This document shows positions 1 to 6,390 of a stretch of 8,815 nt of DNA, piece after piece (the first letter of the stretch is position 1; each line of letters opens with the position of its first letter). Location of the stretch: the NCBI GenBank assembly GCA_905233595.1, contig CAJOFI010000124.1, forward strand, positions 2,688 to 11,502, in the 5' to 3' direction. A program made the position numbers and the translations under genes. A model generated the notes under the pieces. It was given only the letters and a program-made list of their open reading frames with translations, was not told the origin of the DNA and did no database searches. Origin of the DNA: an uncultured Oscillospiraceae bacterium. Lineage in GTDB: Bacteria > Bacillota > Clostridia > Oscillospirales > Oscillospiraceae.

Positions 1-37
1 CTTGCCATACACAAAGTATGCCTGCGGTTTCGCGCCT
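1..37 (+). repeat. Intergenic repeat, copy 1 (touches window edge)
   Basis: This stretch matches 3305-3341 without gaps at 31 of 37 positions. The core is ATACACAAAGTAT, itself a short inverted repeat (ATAC/GTAT), followed by a shared CCTGCG and a shared CGCCT-like end. Just inside its 3' end, GCGCC (32-36) and GGCGC (43-47) could form a small hairpin that copy 2 lacks. The copy may extend to the left of the window. The similarity is seen directly; that this is a dispersed family in the genome is inference. Confidence 0.55.
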
Positions 38-79
38 CAATTGGCGCAAAAATCCCTCGCCATTTGTGCATTCCGCTAT

Positions 80-109
80 TTTTCAAACAAGGCCTAATCT
101 CCGTATAAT
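80..109 (+). promoter_or_regulatory. Predicted sigma-A promoter of the RNase J gene
   Basis: There is a perfect -10 box TATAAT at 104-109. A weak -35 box lies upstream, read either as TTTTCA (80-85, 18-bp spacer) or TTTCAA (81-86, 17-bp spacer). Transcription would start near 116 and give a leader of about 90 nt before the RNase J start codon. No convincing riboswitch fold or leader peptide was seen in that leader. Confidence 0.55.
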
Positions 110-205
110 CCCCGCGCAAGATGGCTACAATGGATTGAATGACCGGACATACGATTCTTCCGGATGCACGAGGATACTTATCTGAACCTGAGAAGGGAGT
201 AATGC

Positions 206-1861
206 ATGATTTCCAAACTGAAAATCATACCGCTTGGCGGTCTCGGCGAGATCGGCAAGAACATGACGGCTTTTGAATACGGCAACGACATCATCGTGGT
301 GGACTGCGGGATGGGCTTTCCCGATGAGGATATGTACGGCGTGGACGTGGTGCTGCCCGATATTACCTATCTGCGCAACAACGCCGCGCGCCTGCGCGGG
401 CTGATCCTCACGCACGGGCACGAGGATCATATCGGCGCGGTGCCCTACGTGCTCAAGGAGCTGGACGTGCCCATCTACACGACGCCGCTCACCGCCGCGC
501 TGGTGGAGCTCAAGCTCGAGGAGCACGACCTGCTGTACAACACGCAGATCTTTACCAAGAAGGCGGGCTCGATCTTCCGCCTCGGCAGCTTCACGGTCGA
601 GTTTATCCATGTGAACCATTCGATCCCCGACGCCGTCGCCCTCGCGATCACGACGCCGATAGGCACCGTCATCCACACCGGGGACTTCAAGATCGACGTG
701 ACGCCCATCTCCGGCGGCATGATGGATCTGGTGCGCCTCGGCCAGCTCGGCAACGAGGGCGTCCTCGCCCTGCTGAGCGATTCGACCAACGTGGAAAGAC
801 CGGGGCACTCCGAATCCGAGAGCAAGGTGGGGGAGGGCTTTGACAAGCTCTTCCTGGGCTGCGACAAGCGCATCATCATCACCACCTTCGCCTCCAACGT
901 GCACCGCCTGCAGCAGATCATCGACGTCGCGGTCAAATACGGGCGCAAGGTCGCCGTCACCGGGCGCAGCATGGAAAACGTCCTGCGCGTGTCGATGGTG
1001 CTCGGCTACATGAACATCCCAGAGGGCGTGCTGATGGATCTCGACCAGATCAACAAGCTGCCCCGCAGCAATGTGGTCATCATCTCTACCGGCAGCCAGG
1101 GCGAGGCGATGTCCGCTCTCTACCGCATGGCCTTTTCCGGGCACAAGCAGATCCAGGTCGATTCCGGCGACAGGGTCATCATCTCCGCCTCCGCCATCCC
1201 CGGCAATGAGAACATGATCAGCCGCGTCATCGACGAGCTGTTCCACAAGGGCGCGGAGGTCATCTACGACCGGCACACGTCGCTGCACGTCTCCGGCCAC
1301 GCCTGCCAGGAGGAGCAGAAGATGCTGCTCGCGCTGGTAAAGCCCAAGTTCTTCATCCCCGTGCACGGCGAGTACCGCATGCTCATGAAGCACGCGGAGC
1401 TCGGGCGCATCATGGGTGTGCAGCCGAAGAACATCCTCATCGCCGAAAACGGGCGCGTCATTGAGCTGACGAAAAAGTCCATCCGCGCGGAGGAGAACGT
1501 GCAGTCCGGCGCGGTGCTGGTGGACGGCAGCATCGGCGAGGTCGGGAGTGTCGTCATGCGCGACCGGCACAAGCTCGCCGAGGACGGTATGGTCGTCGTG
1601 GTGCTGCCCTTCTCGTCCTACGACCACAAGCTCCTGGCCGATCCCGAGATCGTGACGCGCGGCTTCATCTACGTCAAGGAGGCCGAGGAGCTGATGGAGG
1701 AGCTCAAGCGCGTGACGCTCGAGACCGTGGACGCCTGCGAGAATCAGCGCATCACGGACTGGACGGCCATCAAGGGCAAGATCAAAACCAACCTCTCCGG
1801 CTATCTCTACAAGGCCACGCGCCGCAGCCCGATGATCCTCCCGGTGATCTCGGAGATATGA
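206..1861 (+). CDS. rnj: Ribonuclease J (metallo-beta-lactamase/beta-CASP RNase)
   Basis: The 551-residue product has the usual length for RNase J, the Firmicutes enzyme combining 5'-to-3' exonuclease and endonuclease activity in mRNA turnover and RNA maturation. The family landmarks are in order: GGLGEIGKN (11-19), the zinc-binding HGHEDH motif (70-75), VNHSIPD with His138, HTGDFK with Asp160, SDSTN (191-195), the beta-CASP stretch TFASNVHR (227-234) and STGSQGE (294-300), HVSGH (361-365) and PVHGEYR with His387. The C-terminal domain is complete. The ATG at 206 is preceded by AGAAGGGAG (191-199) at normal spacing; an ATG at 202 is out of frame. It has its own promoter and a strong terminator, so it is probably monocistronic. 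It acts in the cytoplasm. Whether it is the J1 or J2 paralogue cannot be told here. All catalytic residues look intact. Confidence 0.96.
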   Translation: MISKLKIIPLGGLGEIGKNMTAFEYGNDIIVVDCGMGFPDEDMYGVDVVLPDITYLRNNAARLRGLILTHGHEDHIGAVPYVLKELDVPIYTTPLTAALVELKLEEHDLLYNTQIFTKKAGSIFRLGSFTVEFIHVNHSIPDAVALAITTPIGTVIHTGDFKIDVTPISGGMMDLVRLGQLGNEGVLALLSDSTNVERPGHSESESKVGEGFDKLFLGCDKRIIITTFASNVHRLQQIIDVAVKYGRKVAVTGRSMENVLRVSMVLGYMNIPEGVLMDLDQINKLPRSNVVIISTGSQGEAMSALYRMAFSGHKQIQVDSGDRVIISASAIPGNENMISRVIDELFHKGAEVIYDRHTSLHVSGHACQEEQKMLLALVKPKFFIPVHGEYRMLMKHAELGRIMGVQPKNILIAENGRVIELTKKSIRAEENVQSGAVLVDGSIGEVGSVVMRDRHKLAEDGMVVVVLPFSSYDHKLLADPEIVTRGFIYVKEAEELMEELKRVTLETVDACENQRITDWTAIKGKIKTNLSGYLYKATRRSPMILPVISEI

Positions 1862-1875
1862 TACTATAATTGAAC

Positions 1876-1918
1876 AAAAGGGGCTGTGAAAAAACGTAGC
1901 TTTTTCACGGCCCCTTTT
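1876..1918 (+). terminator. Rho-independent terminator after RNase J
   Basis: An 18-bp stem with one G-U pair runs from AAAAGGGGC (from 1876) to GGCCCCTTTT (ending 1918), around a 7-nt loop at 1894-1900. The stem has an A-tract before and a T-tract after its GC part, so it could work in both directions. It begins 15 nt after the RNase J stop codon. The upper part GTGAAAAA/TTTTTCAC is also present in the stem-loop at 3465-3501. Confidence 0.9.
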
Positions 1919-1941
1919 CGGGTGAAAATCCGAGCTGATCC

Positions 1942-1970
1942 TTGACATGCGCCGGGGATTGGAGCAGGAT
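1942..1970 (+). promoter_or_regulatory. Predicted promoter of the nitroreductase gene
   Basis: A perfect -35 box TTGACA (1942-1947) is followed after 17 bp by CAGGAT (1965-1970), a weak -10 box with 3 of 6 matches. It lies between the RNase J terminator and the nitroreductase gene, leaving a short leader of about 34 nt. The weak -10 box lowers confidence. Confidence 0.5.
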
Positions 1971-2010
1971 AACGGCAGAACACAATTAAATTGAGAAAGG
2001 TGATATTCAA

Positions 2011-2679
2011 ATGGAAGATTATATGGAGCTCATGCGGCAGCGGCACAGCGTACGGCAGTATCTGGACAAGGCGATCCCGGCGGAGCTTCGCGCGGAGCTG
2101 GACGCGTATTGCGGCGAACTCAACCGCGAGGGCGGGCTGCACATGCAGATCCTCTACGACGAGCCGGTGTGCTTCAGCTCCCGCCTCGCCCACTACGGCA
2201 GCTTTGAAAACTGCGCCAACTACATCGCCCTCGTGGGGGAGAAGGCGCCCGATCTGGACGAGCGCTGCGGCTATTACGGGGAGAAGCTGGTGCTCAAGGC
2301 GCAGGCGCTGGGGCTCAACACCTGCTGGGCGGCGCTGACGCACGGCAAGAGCAAGGCGGCTGTCGGCGCGGGGGAGAAGGAGGTCATCGTGATCGCCCTC
2401 GGCTACGGCAGGACCCAGGGCAAGCCCCACCGTGGGAAGACCGCCGATACCGTGAGCGACCTCGACGGCAGCGCGCCCGCGTGGTACCGCAGGGGCGTCG
2501 AGGCGGCGCTGCTCGCCCCGACGGCGGTGAACCAGCAGAAGTTCCGCTTCGAGCGCAGCGGCGAGCGGGTACGCGCGACGGCGGGGAAGCTCGGCTCCTG
2601 TCTGAAGATCGACCTCGGCATCGTGAAGTGCCACTTCGCCCTCGGCGCGGGGGAGGAGAACTTCACCTGGGAGCGCTGA
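2011..2679 (+). CDS. Nitroreductase-family flavoprotein (TM1586 type)
   Basis: The 222-residue product resembles the FMN-dependent nitroreductase superfamily, in particular the putative TM1586-type group, which carries two half-domains in one chain. Visible landmarks are RHSVRQY (11-17) near the N terminus, the helix YYGEKLVLKAQALGLNTCW (88-106), IALGYG (128-133) and AALLAPTAVNQQKFRF (165-180), where the APTAVNQQ loop is the usual FMN-contact segment. The family passes electrons from NAD(P)H to small acceptors; the substrate here is unknown. The ATG at 2011 has a ribosome binding site GAAAGGTGA (1994-2002) at good spacing, and a putative promoter lies at 1942-1970. The stop codon is 3 nt before the GTG of the broken MATE gene, which points to an old two-gene operon. 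No signal peptide or membrane segment is seen, so it should be cytoplasmic. Confidence 0.87.
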   Translation: MEDYMELMRQRHSVRQYLDKAIPAELRAELDAYCGELNREGGLHMQILYDEPVCFSSRLAHYGSFENCANYIALVGEKAPDLDERCGYYGEKLVLKAQALGLNTCWAALTHGKSKAAVGAGEKEVIVIALGYGRTQGKPHRGKTADTVSDLDGSAPAWYRRGVEAALLAPTAVNQQKFRFERSGERVRATAGKLGSCLKIDLGIVKCHFALGAGEENFTWER

Positions 2680-2682
2680 GCC

Positions 2683-3290
2683 GTGGCGGAACTCAAGGCG
2701 ACGCTCAGCAAGCGGGACGAGCGCTTTCTGGAGCAGAGTCTGAACGGCCCCATGTGGAAGGTCATCCTTCTGGTGGGGGCGCCGCTCGCGCTCTACCAGG
2801 GCTTGAACAAGCTCTTCACGATCCTCGATACGATGATGGCCTCGTGGCCTATCTGTCGCAGCTCAATCTGATGCTCTCGGCGCTGGAGCTGTGGCAGCTC
2901 GATTGGCTCGCGCGGCTTTTTGACAGCGGCAGCGCGGACTTTCACCGGCAGATCGTGATGGTCTACCGCTATGAGGCGCTGGGCGCGGTGCCGCTGGGCG
3001 TGAACGCGGCGGTGCTGGCGCTTCTCTACGGCCTCGGAAAGACGGAGCTGACGCTGCTGCTGAACTTCGCGCGGGTCTTCGTGTTCCGCATCCCGGTCTT
3101 CTGGCTTTTGCAGCACGCGACGCAGCTCGGCGAAAAGAGCGCGGGCGTCGTGATGCTTGTGAGCAACCTCTCCTCCGGCCTCTTCGCGGCGCTTATCTGC
3201 GCGTTTGTGATCTGGCGCTACCGGAAGCGCTTTATTAAGGACCTGTTCCGAAATAACTTGTGCAATCTGACTTGCCTTTTTCACCTGTAG
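2683..3290 (+). pseudogene. MATE-family efflux pump, frameshifted and internally deleted
   Basis: Two remnants in different frames together look like a MATE-type (multidrug and toxin extrusion) antiporter. The first starts at GTG 2683 and reads 54 family-like residues, including LNGPMWKVILLVGAPLALYQ and LFTILDTMMAS, then runs out of frame to a stop at 2869-2871. The second picks up at 2844 with VAYLSQLNLMLSAL in another frame. Near 2886 it jumps straight to what looks like the C-terminal half (YRYEALGAVPLGVNAAVLAL, FARVFVFRIPVFWLL, VVMLVSNLSSGLFAALICAF), ending at the stop 3288-3290. About 200 residues remain, against roughly 440-450 for an intact MATE protein. So there is a frameshifting loss at 2844 (family members usually have several residues between DTMMAS and VAYLSQ) and a larger central loss near 2886. 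The last 16 or so codons (KDLFRNN onward) do not look like MATE and may be intergenic sequence read through. A functional transporter is not possible. An assembly error is an alternative, but two separate lesions make it less likely. Confidence 0.85.
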
Positions 3291-3304
3291 CTTCGTTGTC
3301 AAAT

Positions 3305-3341
3305 CTTGAAATACACAAAGTATTCCTGCGATTTTCCGCCT
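3305..3341 (+). repeat. Intergenic repeat, copy 2
   Basis: This is the partner of 1-37, with 31 of 37 identical bases and the same ATACACAAAGTAT core (3311-3323). It lies just after the end of the MATE pseudogene. It lacks the GCGCC/GGCGC hairpin found beside copy 1. Confidence 0.55.
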
Positions 3342-3349
3342 AGTTCCTA

Positions 3350-3464
3350 AGCTTTGAGTTTGAGTGCTGAGTTTTGAGGATAACGGGAAAAAAGCGTTTA
3401 CAGAAGCCGGTTTCCGGATAGAAGCCGAGATAATCTCAAAACGCAAAACTCAAGTCTCAAAACT
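3350..3464. repeat. Imperfect inverted repeat, about 115 bp
   Basis: A left arm rich in TTTGAG/TTTTGAG (about 3350-3382) is the approximate reverse complement of a right arm rich in CTCAAAA (about 3433-3464). The clearest match is AGTTTTGAG at 3370-3378 with CTCAAAACT at 3456-3464. The centre holds a small CCGG-TTT-CCGG palindrome (3407-3417). It could be a small non-autonomous mobile repeat or simply a structured spacer. No gene was seen here. Confidence 0.4.
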
Positions 3465-3501
3465 GAGAGCATGTGAAAAACGAAGTTTTTCACATGCTCT
3501 C
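3465..3501 (-). terminator. Stem-loop at the 3' end of the histidine kinase gene
   Basis: A perfect 16-bp stem GAGAGCATGTGAAAAA / TTTTTCACATGCTCTC closes a 5-nt loop (3481-3485), extendable by one C-G pair. The kinase stop codon (3490-3492) lies inside the stem. On the minus strand no T-tract follows the stem; the T-run is within the 3' arm next to the loop. It may therefore act as a terminator or as a 3'-end-protecting hairpin. It shares the GTGAAAAA/TTTTTCAC top with the terminator at 1876-1918. Confidence 0.55.
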
Positions 3502-4941
3502 TTCCTGTTCGGCGATCAGCTTTGCAAGGATTCTGTACATACGCTCCGGCTCGATGGGCTTGCTGAGGTGGGCGTTCATCCCCGCCTGCAGCGTCTGCTC
3601 CACGTCCTCGGCGAAGACGTTCGCGGTCATGGCGATGATGGGAATGCTTTTGGCGTCGGGGCGGGGGAGGCCGCGTATCCGGCGCGTGGCCTCGAGGCCG
3701 TCCATCACCGGCATGCGCACGTCCATGAGGATCGCGTCGAAAAAGCCCGGAGGGCTGTCGCGGAAAAGCTCCACGGCGAGGGCGCCGTTTTTCGCGTACT
3801 GCACGCTCCCGCCCTCCATCTCCAGCAGCTCGCGCAGGATATCGGCGTTTTGCTCCATATCCTCGGCCATGAGGATGCGGCGTCCGGTGAGGGAGGCGTC
3901 GGGCAGCTCGTTCTCCGCCGTCTCTTCCGGCGCCGCCGTGGAGAGGGTGAGGGGCACCGTGACCGTGAAGGTGGAGCCGACGCCCTTCTCGCTCTCGACC
4001 GCGATCTCGCCGCCCATCAGCTCAACGAGCTTCTTCGTGATCGCCATACCGAGGCCACTGCCGCCGTACTTGCTGGTCTTGCCGGAATCCTCCTGGGAGA
4101 AGGCCTCGAACAGCCTTGGCAGAAAGTCCGGGTCCATGCCGAGGCCGCTGTCTTTGACGGTGAAGCGCAGGCGGCAGCGCTCCTCGCCGTCTGCAAGCTG
4201 CTCGACCGAAAGAGAGACCTCGCCCGGCACCTCGGTGAACTTCACGGCGTTTCCAAGGATGTTGATGAGCACCTGCTTGAGCCGCAGAGCGTCCCCGTAA
4301 AAGCGCTCGCTGACCGATTCGCCGACCTGACAGAGATAGCTTAGCCCCTTCTCCTGGCACTGCCCCTCGACGATGACGTTGATCTGCTCGAGAAACTCGC
4401 GGAAGGAGAAGTCCCGCGCCTTGAGCTCCATGCGCCCGGATTCGATGCGGCTCATGTCGAGAATGTCGTTGATGAGGTCGAGCAGGTGCCTTGCGCTGTG
4501 GCCGATCTTCTCAAGCTGCTCCCGTGTGCGCGCGGGCAGCTCGGGGTTTTTCAGCGCGATGATGTCAAGGCCGATGATGGCGTTCATCGGCGTGCGGATC
4601 TCGTGGCTCATGCTCGAGAGGAAGGCGGTTTTCGCGCGGCTCGCCTCCTCGGCGGCGAGCTCGGTAATGCTGCGCAGCATCCTGTACATGAAAAACACGA
4701 AGAGGCTGCCGCCGCTGAGAATGCCGCCCACCATGAGATCGGGCTTGCCGAAGATGGCGATGGCGAGATAGCCCAGCAGGAACAGCACCAGCATGAATAC
4801 CGGCAAATACAGCACGCGGCTGTCGCCCCGCCAGGATCCGCGGGCGCGGGTATCGCGGCTGAAGAAAAAGAAGCCGCAGATGTTATACAGCATCAGCGCG
4901 CTGCCCAGATACACCATCACATAGGACAGAATTTGCGTCAT
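3490..4941 (-). CDS. Hybrid sensor histidine kinase/response regulator
   Basis: The 483-residue membrane protein has about three N-terminal membrane segments (near 5-27, 44-64 and 68-86), a linker helix, a HisKA domain with SHEIRTPMN (His113 as likely phosphoacceptor), and an HATPase domain with N box NAVKFT (231-236), DSGLGM (264-269) and GGSGLGMA (293-300). A C-terminal receiver domain carries acidic pair Glu360/Asp361, phosphoacceptor Asp407 in LMDVRMPVMDG, Thr439 and Lys461. All key residues are present. There is no sizeable extracellular sensor, PAS, Hpt or DNA-binding domain, so signal sensing is probably through the membrane segments and the phosphate must go to a partner encoded elsewhere. 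An upstream in-frame start at 4989 would add 16 residues, but the ATG at 4941 has a strong ribosome binding site and a matching promoter upstream of it, so I chose that start. It lies downstream of the ACP gene on the same strand but has its own promoter. Confidence 0.93.
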   Translation of the reverse strand: MTQILSYVMVYLGSALMLYNICGFFFFSRDTRARGSWRGDSRVLYLPVFMLVLFLLGYLAIAIFGKPDLMVGGILSGGSLFVFFMYRMLRSITELAAEEASRAKTAFLSSMSHEIRTPMNAIIGLDIIALKNPELPARTREQLEKIGHSARHLLDLINDILDMSRIESGRMELKARDFSFREFLEQINVIVEGQCQEKGLSYLCQVGESVSERFYGDALRLKQVLINILGNAVKFTEVPGEVSLSVEQLADGEERCRLRFTVKDSGLGMDPDFLPRLFEAFSQEDSGKTSKYGGSGLGMAITKKLVELMGGEIAVESEKGVGSTFTVTVPLTLSTAAPEETAENELPDASLTGRRILMAEDMEQNADILRELLEMEGGSVQYAKNGALAVELFRDSPPGFFDAILMDVRMPVMDGLEATRRIRGLPRPDAKSIPIIAMTANVFAEDVEQTLQAGMNAHLSKPIEPERMYRILAKLIAEQEESM

Positions 4942-4949
4942 ACACGGCT

Positions 4950-4956
4950 CCCTCCT
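4950..4956 (-). promoter_or_regulatory. Ribosome binding site that sets the kinase start
   Basis: AGGAGGG on the minus strand, 8 nt before the ATG at 4941. This strong site supports the 483-residue product over the longer frame starting at 4989, whose start would lie inside the promoter spacer. Confidence 0.8.
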
Positions 4957-4972
4957 TTTCGATGTCCGTTTT

Positions 4973-5001
4973 ATGATACCACGCGGCATGAGGTTTTACA
5001 A
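4973..5001 (-). promoter_or_regulatory. Predicted promoter of the histidine kinase gene
   Basis: On the minus strand, TTGTAA (plus 4996-5001) is followed after 17 bp by TATCAT (plus 4973-4978), with a TGG extension just before the -10 box. Transcription would start about 25 nt before the kinase ATG. It lies in the gap after the ACP gene, which argues for a separate transcript. Confidence 0.6.
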
Positions 5002-5012
5002 GCGGGAAAGAG

Positions 5013-5038
5013 AATGGGAGAGCAAAAGCCCTCCCATT
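5013..5038 (-). terminator. Possible terminator after the ACP gene
   Basis: An 8-bp perfect stem AATGGGAG/CTCCCATT encloses a 10-nt loop that can form two more pairs. On the minus strand it is followed by a pyrimidine tract (CTCTTTC), not a clean T-run, so the terminator is likely weak. It starts 10 nt after the ACP stop codon and just before the kinase promoter. Confidence 0.5.
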
Positions 5039-5048
5039 TGTGTTTTCA

Positions 5049-5294
5049 TCAGGAATGCTGATGCGAGCGGATCAGCTCGACGTAATCTCTGAGCGAAGAG
5101 ACCGTGCGCAGCTCCCGGACGTTGAAGCTCGTTTTGAACTGCTTTTCCACTTTGGACTGGATCAGCATCAGCTCCAGAGAGGAGATGCCGACATCCTGCG
5201 CCAGAGAAGCGTCTTCGTCCAGTTCCTCGGGGCTCAGCCCGGTCACCTGAGAAATGATCTCCCGGGTGACATTCAAAGTGTCGCGGTATTCCAT
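5049..5294 (-). CDS. Acyl carrier protein-like carrier domain
   Basis: The 81-residue product has the length and pattern of a stand-alone carrier protein: an N-terminal helix, an acidic loop (SPEELDEDASLAQDVG, 21-36), the attachment site at the start of helix II and SKVEKQFKTSF (47-57). The 4'-phosphopantetheine serine is expected to be Ser39 in GISSLELM, where most carriers have Asp-Ser-Leu; here the Asp is a Ser. The acidic helix II typical of fatty-acid ACPs is weaker here (LELMLIQSK). The ATG at 5294 has a strong GGAGG site (5303-5307). The gene is last in the ligase-acyltransferase-ACP operon, 48 nt after the acyltransferase stop codon, so it most likely carries the acyl group activated by that ligase. 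It is probably not the housekeeping fatty-acid ACP, because no fab genes are nearby. No phosphopantetheinyl transferase is seen in the window. Confidence 0.9.
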   Translation of the reverse strand: MEYRDTLNVTREIISQVTGLSPEELDEDASLAQDVGISSLELMLIQSKVEKQFKTSFNVRELRTVSSLRDYVELIRSHQHS

Positions 5295-5342
5295 AGCGTT
5301 TTCCTCCGTGATAGGATTGTTTTGTTGGGGAGAGCGCGCCCG

Positions 5343-6374
5343 TCATGAGCGCAGCCGTCTTCGGCCGATCAAGATAATCAGCCAGGTGACGAAGGAACAG
5401 AGTGCGAGGCGTATGAAAAACAGAACCGTGTCCATCAGCAGTTCATTCTGAGAGAAGTGCAAAAGAAAGGTTCGCAGGGGAAGCCCCTGAAAGTCCACCT
5501 GATGGGCGCAGCAGACAAGGAACGAATTTTGCCCCAGCCAATAGAGACCGTCCAGAAGACGACCCTTGAGCGGATCCAGAAAGGAAGCGTAATACATCAA
5601 AACGTAGCCGAGAAGGTAGCAGGCGATGATGTCTCCCGCCCCGCCGGGGAACAAGTTCAAGTAAAAATTGATGCGGTGAGGCATCTTCAGACAGATCAGC
5701 AGGCAGATGAGAAGCGCGCCTGCCGGAAAATACCAGGGCAGCTTCTTCTCCAGCAGCCTGTCCTGACGGACCCGATAGCCCAGATACATAAAGCCGCAGC
5801 AGAGGAAAGTTTGCGAGATGCAGAAGGGAAGAGGGAACTGGTGCAGATAATTTCCCAGCCAGCAGAGCGCCAGACAAATGAAGCTCTGCCCCCGCTGATC
5901 CGGGATTTGCAGGATCAGATTGAGCAGGAGAGAGCAGAAGGCCAGACAGCAGAAAAACCACATCGGGCCGACGCCCTCGATGTCCATCCCAAAATACATC
6001 ACCTGCGGAGCGATCATCAGCACGTAGCTGAGAATGCGCGGAAGCAGCGCCGGCAGAACCTCCCGCCCCACGACATAGGAGCGCAGCGCGTGCAGGGCGA
6101 GGATGATGACAGAGGTGATGAGATAGGCTTTCAGAATGGGCAGGACGTTGTTTCGCATCAGAATGTGCAGCGGCCGTTTGCGGAAGCCGTAGCCGCAGAT
6201 CATGAAGAAGCAGGGGATGCAGGTATGGGAAAGAAAATCAAGCGGATAGATGAGCAAACTGGGGACGGCGCCGAGCTTCAGGGAAAACTCCGGAATGTAA
6301 AAATAGGTATGTCCGAAAATGATCATCACCATCATGAAGCCTTTGATGGTCTGAAACGAAATATTGCGATTCAT
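5343..6374 (-). CDS. Acyltransferase-3-family integral membrane protein
   Basis: The 343-residue product is very hydrophobic, with about 10-11 predicted membrane helices (for example near 10-27, 40-60, 80-97, 113-128, 137-157, 185-201, 215-230, 248-265 and 314-337). The pattern is that of acyltransferase family 3, which moves acyl groups onto sugars or lipids of the cell surface. Landmarks are KGFMMVMIIFGHTYFY with His22 in the first helix (the usual family histidine), GPMWFF (136-141), FMYLGYRVR (195-203) and GQNSFLVCCAHQV (281-293), matching the G-NS---H element near the family's C terminus. No extracytoplasmic SGNH domain is attached. A GTG at 6392 would add six residues and overlap the ligase stop codon, but the ATG at 6374 has GAGGGGG upstream at 9 nt and is preferred. 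The ligase stop is only 14 nt before this ATG, so translation is likely coupled. By eye its base composition is more AT-rich than the ligase. The acceptor is unknown. Confidence 0.85.
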   Translation of the reverse strand: MNRNISFQTIKGFMMVMIIFGHTYFYIPEFSLKLGAVPSLLIYPLDFLSHTCIPCFFMICGYGFRKRPLHILMRNNVLPILKAYLITSVIILALHALRSYVVGREVLPALLPRILSYVLMIAPQVMYFGMDIEGVGPMWFFCCLAFCSLLLNLILQIPDQRGQSFICLALCWLGNYLHQFPLPFCISQTFLCCGFMYLGYRVRQDRLLEKKLPWYFPAGALLICLLICLKMPHRINFYLNLFPGGAGDIIACYLLGYVLMYYASFLDPLKGRLLDGLYWLGQNSFLVCCAHQVDFQGLPLRTFLLHFSQNELLMDTVLFFIRLALCSFVTWLIILIGRRRLRS

Positions 6375-6383
6375 CACAATGCA

Positions 6384-6390
6384 CCCCCTC
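6384..6390 (-). promoter_or_regulatory. Ribosome binding site overlapping the ligase stop codon
   Basis: GAGGGGG on the minus strand lies 9 nt before the acyltransferase ATG (6374) and overlaps the TGA of the ligase gene (6389-6391). This arrangement favours coupled translation and the start at 6374 over the GTG at 6392. Confidence 0.65.

Noticed and set aside
28..50. Hairpin GCGCC-TCAATT-GGCGC considered as a terminator
   Set aside because: The stem is only 5 bp and is followed by an A-run on the plus strand, with no T-tract after it on either strand.
125..1948. A 607-codon open frame antisense to the RNase J gene
   Set aside because: It is a shadow of a GC-rich coding strand: its product is a His/Asp/Val/Leu/Ala-rich string with no recognisable domain, and the sense strand encodes a complete RNase J.
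2481..2843. Upstream part of the frame that carries the MATE C-terminal remnant
   Set aside because: Before 2844 this frame overlaps the nitroreductase gene and the first MATE remnant and encodes arginine-rich nonsense; only the part after 2844 is homologous.
3364..4344. Open frame antisense to the histidine kinase
   Set aside because: The product is low-complexity and rich in His, Glu, Ala and Arg, while the opposite strand holds intact kinase motifs.
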